The position numbers and the translations under genes are program-made. This document shows positions 46,481 through 57,909 of a stretch of 64,000 nucleotides of DNA, piece by piece (the stretch's first letter is position 1; each line of letters begins with the position of its first letter). The DNA comes from Udeniomyces pyricola (lineage: Eukaryota; Basidiomycota; Tremellomycetes; Cystofilobasidiales; Mrakiaceae): NCBI GenBank assembly GCA_039545295.1, contig BCIK01000009.1, positions 124,001 to 188,000 of the forward strand, in the 5' to 3' direction. The notes beneath the pieces were generated by a model. It searched no databases, had not been told where the DNA came from, and worked only from the letters and a program-made list of their open reading frames with translations.

Positions 46481-48582
46481 ATGACTTCTACTATCAACGC
46501 CCTCGCTCCACCTTTCCAGCTCAACGCTCCCAAAACCGCACCCGTCGCCACCTACGAGCGATCGATCACTCCTCCTTCGCCATCGGGTCCGCCTACCGTC
46601 AGCGCTCCCAAGTCTACTCAATCCACCGTCGATCAACAGGAGCAGAACACCCAGCTCTTTTTGTCCATCTTTTCCCTTTTGTCCCAGGTGCGTGCTGGTT
46701 CTTCCAATTCCCCCTCTTTCTCTATCTCCCTTTGATCTTGCTCTTCGCTTGCCTGTGCATACCGACATATTTGCTTAGCGTTTCTGACATCTACGTCTTG
46801 TGATTCCATCGATCTGCTCGATTCTCTTCCACAGGTTGGCAAATGCATCAAGGAGAAACGGGAGCCAACTCAAGCCACTGCCCTCCTTCAGCAGTCGTTG
46901 TCCCTCCTCTCGACTCTCTCGACGGCGATCCTTGTCCCAGACATCTCTACAACTACGACTACCGTCAAGGTCGTGTGTACGTTCCATCATCACCAGTATT
47001 GCTAGGCCTGTGGTTCTTCCCTTGAACATTTTACCGACTGACGCATTGTTCTTTTTGTTCTTTTTGTTTCGTCCCTTTCAAACGCACCCTGATCTATCTC
47101 AACATCTGCCCCTCTTATTTTCTATATCTATTCAGCTCCGGCCAAGTCCACCTTCAACCTTCACGACGATGATGACCAGGCCCCGTTCGATGACGGCAAC
47201 TTTGTTCATCTTGCTCGGTCCCTTTCTCGAAGTACGTTCCTCCGGCCTTCGTCTCATTAGAAATCTGTATTCTTCCAACTCCTTACTGGCACTGACGTAT
47301 ACTGCGTGTTCATATGTCCACAGGTGCCTCGACCCACTCGGCTCACAACTCGCCTCCCCAAACACACCGAACTACATTCTCGGTCTCTGCCGGCGCCTCC
47401 CCCGCCCGGTCCCTTTCTGCCACTCCCAACCGAGTGATCGTGCCTGGTACGCCTAACCGTCGTCTGCAACCTCCGACGGAGCTCCTCACGCCGCCATCGT
47501 CGCTTCAAAAGCCAGCCACCACGTGGACCGCACCCGATCTCTCTGCGTTTGCTGCCCTCAATTTCGACGCGAGCAGAAGTCAGAAAGCCAGCGAGGGAAG
47601 TGACCGGTCGAGTATCCCTAGCCCATCGACTAGCCCGGTCCAGGAAGTTAGCCGCAGTGGTTTGCCTGCTGGTTTCCGTGCGTTCTAGTTCCATGTTATC
47701 TTCTGACCAGTGCATTGTGGATTTTTAGAGCTGCATTTTGCAAAGTACTGACCCCCTCTATATATCTCCTTTCTGCACTTCGTCTCCTCTGTCTCAGAAT
47801 CTACCTCTGACCCTCGAACTTCGGACGCCGACTTCCAACGTCGAGCTCACCACCACCGGGTCCAGGGCCGCGGTGCGGCCGAGCTTTACGAGGCTACTCT
47901 TCAGATGACGGGTGCCACGACGATTGACGGCATGACTTGCCAGTTCAAGATCACCGACGTATGTTGCCCTTTTTATCGCATTCATCGATGTTGTCACTGG
48001 CAAGCCGCATACACGAGCACTCATTGACTGACCGACCGCTCTACTTTTTACCTCTCATCTTCTTTTGAACAAAACAACCAAAAAAAAAACTAAACAATTT
48101 ACAGGCTTACTTCAACCATGAGACGTTCAACTACTCTGAGAGTCTTGCCCGAACCGATGGATCGGGAATCACAGGATACCGCTACTCGAACCGCAATGGC
48201 AGTCAGTATATCCGCTTCGACGAATCCACCGGGCCTAGGATTTGCTTCGTGAGTCCACCTGCTGTTTGATCCGTCTTGGTTGTGCCGTATCGGTTAGTTC
48301 GATGATTCCTTTTGTTGACGAACCAATGTCTTCTGTTAAACCTTCTCCAACCAGACTCGTCACGCTCATCCTCCGTTCAACATGAACACCTCAGTCCCTC
48401 CTCAATCGTACCACAGTCCCTCCCCTATGGTCCCTCCCTTCGTGGTGACGCCTCAACTCAAGCGGGCCTCGATGCACCGACCCGTCAACATGACGACGCG
48501 ACACGCCAGCTTTGGTGGAGGAGACGTCTTGTGGGGTGCTAGCCCTGAGGGCAGATTCTCGGTCCAAGAGTTTTGGAACTAG
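46481..48582 (+). CDS. Fungal protein of unknown function, Ser/Pro/Thr-rich
   Basis: I do not recognise this gene. About seven exons can be chained. Exon 1 starts at 46481 (MTSTINALAPPFQLNAPKTA) and ends SIFSLLSQ. Exon 2 reads VGKCIKEKREPTQATALLQQ. A short acidic exon follows (TFNLHDDDDQAPFDDGNFVH, about 47150-47230). Then a Ser/Pro/Thr-rich exon (about 47325-47680) includes TPNRVIVPGTPNRRLQPPTE. Next are exons with QGRGAAELYEATLQMTGATT and AYFNHETFNYSESLARTDGS through YRYSNRNGSQYIRFDESTG (about 48105-48250). The last exon ends at 48582 (RFSVQEFWN). There is no signal peptide or membrane segment. The most ordered part appears to be residues encoded at 47800-48250; the rest looks disordered. 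Codon use and splice sites look normal, so it is probably a real gene. Confidence 0.7.
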
Positions 48583-49389
48583 CGACTCTCACGTATGCTA
48601 TATGACGTAGCGTTCAGATGATTTTGACTTTATCTCCTCCTTCAAATGTTTTTTTTTTCTTCCGTCTCGACGTCGTCAAACCTGTCGACCTATCTTTCCC
48701 AGTTGTGCAGCTTTTTATTTTGTCTTTTTTTTATTTTTTCTAAAACCCTGTTTCCCTTGTGTGCTTTCCCTGTCCTCATCTTGTGCCGCTCTACCACTTC
48801 TTTATCTCTTCACTATATGCTACCAATGATCATTTGTCTCTCTTTTTTCACTCTTTCTCTCTCTCGCTCTCTGTCGTCCTGTTTTTCGTTTTGCTTATAG
48901 CCTCGGTTTGTGTCTTGTGTTGATGTGATGTGATGTGTAGTGTACACGTCTCGATAGGATCGTCAAGCTGTCTGTATGTTGGGTGTTGATGGCTATCAGG
49001 GGACGTGCGTGAATCAGATACGTACGTGTGCAGGACGAAGGTAAATGATGAATCGATGAATATTGAACATTGAATGATAGATATAAATCGGACGCGTCGC
49101 GGGTTGACACGTCAATGGCTAAGCTTTAATAAGCGCTAAGATATGAAATGTAAACTCCATGGCTCGCAGCGCTCACGAACAAAGTGACTGACCCAAAAGC
49201 CGTGCTTGTCCATCTCACCACCAGCTCGACATCTTCCTCCTCCTTCTCCCTTCTTTCCCTGCCTCTCCCACCCTCACCTACCACACTCACGGCTACCGCC
49301 ACTCAGCCTTCACATCTACCCTTGTAGTTCTGACCCGCCCTCGACCTTCATCGACAACCTCATCCCCCCCTTCCGGTTCTCCTCGTTCG
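48583..49389. other. Spacer between unknown gene and PMT2-like gene
   Basis: T-rich 3' flank (48640-48900), then a region with GTGATGTGATGTG near 48922-48935, and CT/CA-rich DNA before the PMT2-like start. No gene is recognised. Confidence 0.6.
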
Positions 49390-52300
49390 ATGCAGAAGAG
49401 ATACCAACGAACGAACCCGCATCTTTCATCCTCTGCTGCCGACACTCCTCCCTCAGACAGCCCTTACGCTCCTTCGTCCCAACCCTCAGCCGCCGCTCAC
49501 GAGTCCTCTCCTTTCTTTACCAACAATCCCGAACCAGCCAACCTCGCCGATATCTCCTTTTCTTCCGATTACGACGACGATTCCTTTCGACGCCGACGCC
49601 AACCCGACGACGACCACGACAACGACGACCAGACCCTTCCGTTGCATCATCAACCGATGGACATCACTCCCGCTTCGACCTCTGCCTCAGATCCCATAGG
49701 CTCCGGAGCTCTCAACGCCCGAAGACGTGGCGTTCCAGGTCAGGGAGATTTGGATGGAGATCAAACCAAGTCGTTAGCCTATGAGCCAGGGGAGAAGGGA
49801 GAGCTGCGTGCCAGCACCAGCAATAGTCACGAAAGTCGCGGCGCAATGAGAAAGGATCGACCGGCATACAAACCTCGGTCCAAGACTTGGGTGAGTTGTG
49901 ATTGGAAATTAGAGGGTCTCAAGGGTCCCATTAAGACGCGTAGAGGAGCTCGGAGTAAATTACGACAGCGTCCTAAGAGCGCGACGGAAAAAGGAAGGGA
50001 GGGGGGGGGCATGAGAGGAACTATCTCATCTCTGTCTTGCTACGCGCACGGTTTGCTGATCCTTTGAACCCCTTTGCTTTTTGATCCGCCTAATAATCCG
50101 ACTTTCTGGGCCTTTCGTAGAGAGAGTTTGCCATCAACAACTCAGAACACATGTGGCCTCTTATCTACACCCTACTCTCCATGATCACTCGCTATTGGAA
50201 GATTGGCAAGAGTCCATCAGTCGTTTGGGACGAGGTAGGTCTGGTTTTCTTGTTTGGTTCATGCCCCACGTCCTCGCCATTCTTCTTCTGGGATTTCTGC
50301 TGGATGGGATCCCCGTAGACGAAAGAAAAATCGATGGAAGAATGCCATTGCTGATGCGATATGGGTTGGGTTCTAATTTTTTTGTTCATTATTTCTTAAG
50401 GCCCATTTTGGTACGCACGCTCCCTTTTTTGCTTGATCTAACGTCCCCGATCATCCCTCTTCCCCCCCTTCCGACTCACTTGTCAACGACATTCCTTGTA
50501 ACCGCTGTTTTTGTTTTTCTTGTTTCTTGTTATTGCAGGTAAATTCGGGTCCCACTACATCAAGGGCGAATTCTACTTTGATGTTCACCCACCGCTCGGC
50601 AAGATGCTCGTCGGTCTCGCTGGTCTCCTTTCTGGCTACGACGGCAATTTTGAATTCAAATCCGGAGAGCATTACCCAGAGTCGCTTCATTATACTCCTT
50701 GGAGAGTGATGATGGCGACGTATGGTGTGTTGATGGTCCCAGTTGCGTGGTATACAGCCAAGGGTTTGGGGTGGAAAGGGTTGAGCGTGCATCTCGTCAC
50801 GATCATGGTTCTCTGCGGTGAGTTGAGAAAATGTCTTGAGATATCAACCCGCTAGGAAGTGGAGGGCTAGGTTGTTGGGTAATCCTCTCGTTGTCCAATT
50901 GCAGTACATGACAACTGAACCCGCCTCCCATCCTTTGACCGTTAATATCTCTGGGCTATCTCTGGCTTTTCTTCGTCTCCTCCCCAAAACGACCTTGTCT
51001 CGACAGATCTTGCCTGGTTGACCATCTCCAGATTCATTCTCCTCGACTCGATGCTTCTCCTCTTTACGTTCACGACTGTCCTCGGTCTCGTCAACTTTCA
51101 CAATCAGCAAGCATAGTGCGTTGTGCTTTACTTGCCTGTCCTCTGCGACGCTTGCTGGCCTGTACTCGAAATGTATATTAGGAGATTAACTGTAATCTGA
51201 TTCACACTTGAATCATGTACTTCTCTGGTAGCTCCTTCTCGGATGAGTGGTGGCTCTGGCTCATCTTTACAGGTCTCTCGATCGGTTGCGTTTGCAGGTT
51301 CGTTCACTTGATACTTTCTGTGCTTCAATCCCCATCTTCTCGAAACTGACCCATTTCTCGCGACGTCGTCGCCTCCTTTCTCCTTCTTTCAGCGTCAAAT
51401 GGGTCGGACTCTTTGCGACGGCTCTTGTGGGGTTGTACACTGTCGAAGACCTTTGGGACAAGTTTGGAGACCTCTCGATGCCTTTTGTGCGTGTCAAGGC
51501 CAAACGGAGTGGCTGTTCATTCCTTGGGCTCTTACTAATTTCGCACCTGAAGAGGTTTTGATCGAAGCTGACGAAAAACCTGTCTTTGTTTGTCTTGTTT
51601 CCGTCGCCAACCTTCCCTCCTCTCTCTTTTTCCATTGACAGAGAACCTACGCGCGTCACTGGGTCGCTCGAATCCTCGGATTCATCGTCCTCCCCATCTC
51701 TGTCTATCTCTTCTGCTTCAAGCTCCACTTCCTCATCCTCCACAACTCGGGTCCGGGTGACTCGCAAATGAGCTCGTTGTTCCAGGCGAACCTTAACGGG
51801 AATGACTTTGCGGAGAACCCATTAGGTGAGTTCGATCATGTGTTGTTTTCTTTCTTTCTCTTTTCTCGTCAGTGACTCAAGCAGACCGTAATGGAATATA
51901 CTTGATTCTCATCCCTGTTGATTATTTCTTTACCCCTTCCTCTCGGTTTCCTTGTCTCTCTCTAACCCCCGCGCCGTTGTACGACACCAGAGGCCGCGTT
52001 TGGCTCCAAATTAACGCTTAAGAACATCGGCTACGGCGGAGGCCTTCTCCACTCGCACGTCCAGACGTACCCCGTTGGTTCTCTCCAACAGCAAGTCACA
52101 TGCTATCACTACAAGGACGACAATAACGCTTGGATCATTACCCCGACTTGGGAAGCCGATCCGATCCGAGAGGACGCGATTCGATACCTTCAAGATGGTG
52201 ATACGATCCGTCTCGTCCATGCGTCGACCGGTCGCAACCTCCACTCGCACCCCATCGCAGCGCCGGTGTCAAAGTTGGCGAACGAAGTCTCTTGCTACGG

Positions 52301-54443
52301 TAATGCCACCGTTGGGGATTCAAACGATTACTGGGTCGTCGAGGTCGTCGATGATACCGTCAAGGGAAGGAAGGAGAACTTGAACGGTCGCATCAACAGT
52401 TTGACGACGAGGATGAGGTTGAGGCATCTGAACTCGGGTTGTTACGTCCGCGCGGCCAACACGGTCTTGCCCCAGTGGGGATTCAAGCAGATTGAAGTCG
52501 CGTGCGAAAAGGAGAATAACCCCAAGGACGTCCATACGTATTGGAACATTGAGTCCCATTGGAACGAGAGGCGTGAGTGTATCTTCACTTTCTGTTGTCA
52601 TTGACGAACCGATTAACGAGTGATTGAGATCCTCAAACCGGATGTATAGACAGACAGAACTGACTTTTTTTCCCGTTTGGTTTATATGCCTCATCGTTCT
52701 TCTTTTTATCCTCCTCATCTACCATTTGTCGATACTCGATCCGCAGTTCCCAAGGGCAATGCCAAACTCTACAAGTCCCCTTTCTTCTCCGATTTCTGGC
52801 ACCTCAACGTCGCGATGATGACGTCGAACAATGCGCTTGTGCCCGATCCGGACAAGGAAGACATTCTTGCGTCGAAACCGTTCGATTGGCCGTGGCTCTA
52901 CCTTGGCTTGCGCATGTGTGGCTGGGGAGCCGAGCAGGCTAAGTACTACCTCATTGGCAATCCCGTCGTTTGGTACTCGGTAAGTTGCTGGAAAAATAGA
53001 AAAGAGGACCGAGATGGAGGATGGGGGTTGGATGCGTATTGAAGTGGGCAATGAATGTGAAACCCAACCTTTGATGGTAACCAGCTACACGCTCACCACC
53101 TCACTCCCCCTCTTTCTTTCTTTCTTTCTTCCTTTCTGTTTTTTTTTTTTTTTTTGGCTTTCTTACTTGTTCTTCCAAAGTCTTCTGCGAGTCTTTTCAT
53201 TGCCGTCGGTGTCGTTTCGGTATACCTCCTTCGTGCCCAACGAAGCTACGTCGATTTCGGACCTGGTGAGTTTTTACCTACCCATCCACCCGATTCGATG
53301 CCTCATTTTTTCTATGCGAACGATTACTCATCCCTTTCCCTCCTCCTCCTTCCATCCATCTTGTCCTCCTCCTCTTGACCTCCTCCCCACCCGCTAGGTG
53401 AATGGGACAAGTTCCTATTTGGGATCAAGCTTGCGTTTGGTGGTTGGGCTTTGCATTTCAGTACGTTGTCGAAAGCTTTCTCCCTTTGTCTTCTTCAGTC
53501 TCCCTCTTTGCCTTGGCTCTTGTCTACGTCTCTCTCGCGCGCTCAGAGCTATATGACCGTGAAGGACTAGAGGGGGAGAGAGTCGTTTTTCGTTTCAATC
53601 CCTAAAACTCACTCGAATTGATTTTTTTTTTGCGCGCGCGTGTGTGTATGTGTGTGTGTGTCTATGTGTGTTGATTGATGGTTGTTCTTCTTAGTTCCAT
53701 TCCTGATCATGGGTCGAGTCACCTACGTGAGTATTGTTTGGAGATCATTTTTTTTTCCTCATGATGTTCTCTTTCTTTTATGTTTCATCTTCTCTTTCCC
53801 GTTGAATTGGACCTCTGACGAACTCCCCTTGGTCTTCCCGTGGTCCTCCTTGTCTGCTTCTTGTGTTTGTTTCCGCCTTGAATAGTTGCACCACTATGTA
53901 AGTTACTCTTTCCCGTCTCTCCACACACCTCTCTCTCTCTTTGTTCCAACCCAAACCTGACCTTCCCCTTTCTCATGCCCATCTCCTCCCCCCCCCTCTC
54001 TCTCTCTCTCTCTTTTTTTTCTTTTTCTTCTAGCTCCCACCTCTTTGGTTCTCTGTCCTCATGGTCGGCCACCTATCCGACCACTTCGTCTTTGCCTCCC
54101 GTCGCCTTACGGATCGAGCCAAACTCGGCTTCTTCGTGGCGTTCGTGGCGGCGATCGTCGGTACGTTTGGCTGGTTCCGAGGAGTGAGCTTTGGAATCGA
54201 AGGCCCGATCGAAGAGCATTGGGGGTTGAAGTGGAGAAATAGTTGGAATGTGAGTGTTCTGTCTTTTCTTTTTCTTTTTCTTTTTTTTTCTTCTTCTTTT
54301 TTCTTCTTCTTCTTTTCTTCCTTAGTTTCTCTTTGAGTGGATCATTGGACGGGTGTGGAAAGGAGGAAGAAGGAGGTACTGACCGGTTTTTTATTATTAT
54401 TTATTTTCTCCCCTTGGTATAGATTTATGGAGCGGGTGGTTAG
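49390..54443 (+). CDS. PMT2: Dolichyl-phosphate-mannose protein O-mannosyltransferase, PMT2 family
   Basis: ER membrane enzyme that transfers mannose from dolichyl-phosphate-mannose to Ser/Thr of secretory proteins; PMT2-family members usually work as heterodimers with PMT1. Exon 1 (49390-49890) encodes a 167-residue hydrophilic cytosolic N terminus. Exon 2 (50121-50234) ends SPSVVWDE. A 10-base micro-exon (50401-50410) supplies AHFG. Exon 4 (50539-50817) gives KFGSHYIKGEFYFDVHPPLG, with the catalytic-loop DE split across exons 2-4. MIR repeats follow at about 51990-52575 (YGGGLLHSHVQTYPVGSLQQ, RLVHASTGRNLHSHPIAAPV, MRLRHLNSGCYVRAA). PMT2 affiliation rests on the GGLLHSHVQTYPxGS form and SSLFQANLNGNDF. 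The C-terminal membrane part includes GRVTYLHHY with a split exon at about 53700-53900. The last exon (54423-54443) reads IYGAGG and stop. Introns are numerous, some with T or CT runs. Confidence 0.9.
50401..50410 (+). other. 10-base micro-exon in the PMT2-like gene
   Basis: The bases GCCCATTTTG sit between AG (ending 50400) and GT (50411). Joined to GAG at 50234 and GTAAATTC at 50539 they give DE-AHFG-KFGSHYIKG, matching the conserved PMT motif exactly. Skipping it would delete three residues and shift the frame. Confidence 0.85.
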
Positions 54444-54986
54444 ATATCAAGGAAAGGTTTCAACGGGTGGTTGTACGGACGACGTAGATGATTGAGGATT
54501 GAAAGATAGGAGAGGGGGTGAGCTACTAGGGGGGGGGGNGGGGGACAGATTGAAGTTTGCATCATGATGGAGATCAGTTAAGAGAGAAAAACTCAACGGG
54601 ATGGAAAAAAGAGGCTCTAGGCTCGTCTTTCTTCGAAAGGAGGGGCCAAGTCTGTCTGTGTGTCTGTAGCAGATGAAAGAATTGAAGGTTGATCTTGATG
54701 TTTTTGTTGAATGTTGTTCTGTTTGAGATGATAGGTGAGAATGGCGGATGATGAAATATGCATATTGACGTTATTTCCAGTCATAATAATCCATGAGGAT
54801 GGATGGCCAAGGAGATGGACGAGATGATGACGGAGCTCGTTTAGGCGTGGCTCAAGTTCCAGCGAAACACTCAACGTAGTAGCGACTATCCATCCACCCA
54901 TCCACCCACTCACCCACTCACTCACCCACCCACTCACTCACCCACCCACCCATCCAACCCATCCCCTCCCCTACGCATCACACACC
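54444..54986. other. Spacer between PMT2-like and proteasome genes, with CCCA/CTCA repeat
   Basis: Contains a poly-G tract with one N (about 54531-54545) and a tandem CCCA/CTCA/CCAT-type repeat at about 54890-54957. No gene is seen. The T/C-rich DNA just before 54987 is the likely leader of the proteasome gene. Confidence 0.6.
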
Positions 54987-55785
54987 ATGGGTAGGCATCC
55001 CCCCTCACTCTCCATCACGTCCTCCCTCCATCCATCCTCCCCTCCCCTCCCACTGACTGACTGACTGACTCAACATCGCATACATCCCCCCACCAGCAGA
55101 GTGTTCATTCGGTATCCTCGGCAAAGACTACGTTCTCATCGCGTCCGACTCGACAGCTGCCCGATCCAGTTCGTGCTCTCCTCCCCTCCCCCTTTCTGTC
55201 CCTTGCCTCAATCGCCCCATCTAATCAACCCTGTTCTCTCCTTACTAATCCCCCTCTCACCCGTTGCCAGTCGTCAAGATGAAGTCGGACGAGGACAAGA
55301 CCAAGATCTTGAGCCCGCATCTGCTCATGGCTTACAGCGGCGAGCCTGGTTCGTCTCTCTCTCCTCTTGCCCTTCAGCTCTCATTCATCTCTGTGGATCA
55401 GAAGAGCCTATACAGACATGGTCACTACTGATACTGCTTGGACGTGAACAATGACAGGTGATACGATTCAGTTTGCCGAGTTTGTGGAGAGAAACGTTCG
55501 ACTGCATCACATGAGGTGCGCAAGCTTTCCACACTCTTGTTCTCTTTCTTTCCCTCTCTTTCTTGGCTCTCTCACTCCATCTCATCTCTGTGTGCATGAG
55601 CGTGGTATGGGTAGATGGAAGGGAGATGATTTTTTTTTATTTTTTTTATTTTTGAATTTGAATTCATCTTGGACTTGGTCTCTGTTCTCTTGCGTCTTCT
55701 TTCTTCTGACATTCAATCAATTAAACACTTCCATCTCCCCTCCTCTCCTTCCAAACAAACCTCTCCATCCCTCCCCCTCCTTTCC

Positions 55786-55816
<31 letters not shown>

Positions 55817-56774
55817 ATCCCTACACAAAAAACCCTTACTCGTCCGCTTGAACTTCAACCTCTTGTTTCTGATTTTAGACAACACTCCGAACTCCGGCCT
55901 GCCTCCGCAGCGTCCTGGATCCGTCGGTCCCTCGCGACCTCCCTTCGTTCCCGTCACCCTTACTCCGTCAACCTCCTCCTCGGTGGGTTCGACGTCCCAC
56001 TCGAGACGCCCCACCTCTACTGGATCGATTACCTCGGCACGCTCGCGACGGTGCCCTATGCAGCCCATGGATACGGCGCGTTCTTTGCGCTTAGTACGCT
56101 CGATGCCCATTGGGAGGAGGAGATGGAGAGGGAGAAAGGGATCGAGGTCTTGAGGATGTGTTTGACGGAGGTCAAGAAGAGTGAGTCGCTTTGTTATCCT
56201 TTGGTTGCTGGGGTCGGATCCAACGAGAGTGCTAAAGATTGGTAAAGATGGGAGAGGAAAAGTGAGGGCGAGAGAGGAAAGNGNGNNGNNGGNNNGGGGG
56301 GGGGGGGGGGGTTCTTAAGGAGATAGACGACGTGGAAGGACCCAAAGCGGAGAACCCCAGTTGGGCCTTTCTCCTCCTTCTTTCTTGGGGAGTTGTCAGC
56401 TATCTTACGTTCCAACGGTAGATCTCTGTGGATCTCAACCTTTCACCCATCACGCACTCACTTTCTGGACCTAGTCTCTCTCTCTCTCTCTCTTCTCTCT
56501 CATCTCGGACCCATGAACNCCCCCCCCCCCCCGTCTCTCGTCTCGCCCTTGCTCGCACTATCTTTTCCCATCTCCATCACTCACTCTTCCATAACACATC
56601 CTCCCCTTTCCCCCCTTTTGAATCCGAAACTGACGTCATCTTCTCTCTCCCTGTTCCCCCCCCCCCTTTTTTTTCTTCTTTTTTTTGACAGGACTCGTCG
56701 TTGACTTGGGGGACGTCAAGGTCCGGCTGGTCGATAAGGATGGGGTCCACGACATCGATATTGGAAAGTACTAG
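54987..56774 (+). CDS. PRE1: 20S proteasome beta-4 subunit (PSMB2/Pre1 type)
   Basis: Non-catalytic beta subunit of the 20S proteasome core. The first coding exon is four bases (54987-54990, ATGG). Exon 2 begins at 55100 and continues MECSFGILGKDYVLIASDST. Later pieces read VKMKSDEDKTKILSPHLLMA with YSGEPG (about 55270-55350), DTIQFAEFVERNVRLHHMR (about 55458-55515), QHSELRPASAASWIRRSLAT with HPYSVNLLLGGFDVP, and LYWIDYLGTLATVPYAAHGY (about 55880-56180). The final exon gives RLVVDLGDVKVRLVDKDGVH and DIDIGKY, ending at 56774. Match to Pre1 is good along the whole length, and no propeptide or catalytic Thr1 is present, as expected for beta-4. The last intron is unusually long and carries Ns around 56282-56295 and at 56519. 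Confidence 0.93.
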
Positions 56775-57909
56775 AATGGGGGGGGGGGGGAGGGGAAGAA
56801 GTTGACGTAGGACTTTGTTTCCTCCTCTGATGAGGCTCTTTTTTCTTGTTTTTCTTAAAAGAGGAGGAAGGAGGGGGGAGGGTTGGTAGGATTGGAGAGA
56901 GAACTTGGACGTGTCGTTGCTATAGTAGTAATAGTCGTGTTGAGTACAACTTGGAAAGTACTTTGACGGACGGAGCAAGCGACTGGCGAGTGAATAAGGG
57001 AAGGAAAGGGAGGGAGGGAGGAGGGAGGCATTTTCTTTTTTTTCTTCTTCTTCTTTTTATGACAGGATCTTTTTTTTTTTTTTTTTCTTCTTCTTCTCAA
57101 AGACTTGGATTGCTGTTTCCATCAGTATGAGCAACATTAGCCATCAGTATCGTCGTCGTCTTCCCTCTTTCCATCTCCTTTGGTTAATAGGTCCTGAGTT
57201 CGGGTTCCTTCCTCGGAGGTGGTGAGGATGATGATGGGTATGGGGGTTATGAGAAAGGGGATTAAAACCGAGGTGGGAGAAAGAACGGTGGTGGTAGTGG
57301 TACTGGTACTAATTCAAGGTGTCTTCATAAAGGTAGAGTGGTAGTAGTGGTTAATGAAGTGGATTCAGCTGCGAGGAGGGGGGTCAGACATCCGCGTTGC
57401 AGGAGAAGGAGAAGGAGAAAGCGGAGGAGAGTTAGCTGGTAGTAGTAGTAGTAGTAGTAGTAGTGGGAGTAGGATAGAAGGTTGGGCCGAGAAAAGAACG
57501 GATCAAGAAGATCAACGAGGAGGACGACGGGGGGGGAATGTCAAGTCTTGAGAGCAAACGAATAGATAAATAAACAAAAGGGAAAAATGAGGGCTGTTAT
57601 AACAAGGAAGTTAGGAGACGTTTTCTTTCTGCGACATGCAAGTCCACCCTTCACAGCTACCCATCATGAGCTTCCCGGGTCGAACGTACGTCACGAGCTT
57701 AAATAGTACATAGCGAGGGATCGCTGATCGACTGACTAGCCTAGAGGGGCCGCGGGATGAATTTGGTGCGGGAAAACTCAAGAAGGGAAAGAAGGAGAGA
57801 ATAGGATATCATCGAAAAGCTGTGTGTATGCATATATATATATATGCGTGTGTGTGTGTCATGGGTATGTGTATGTGCCTTCCCCCCCTTCCCCTCCCTC
57901 CCAAATCTC
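56775..57909. other. Convergent 3' spacer, PRE1 / HOOK-like
   Basis: Contains G and T homopolymers (about 56779-56790 and 57069-57085), a TAG/TAGT triplet repeat at about 57438-57465 and short TA/TG repeats at 57834-57858. I see no coding exon. Confidence 0.7.
57438..57465. repeat. (TAG)n triplet microsatellite
   Basis: About nine TAG units in the non-coding spacer downstream of the proteasome gene. Confidence 0.85.

Noticed and set aside
54890..54957. CCCA/CTCA tandem repeat as a CRISPR-like or telomeric array
   Set aside because: Units are four bases with no spacers, and CCCA/CTCA is not a telomere unit in this setting; it is a simple microsatellite.
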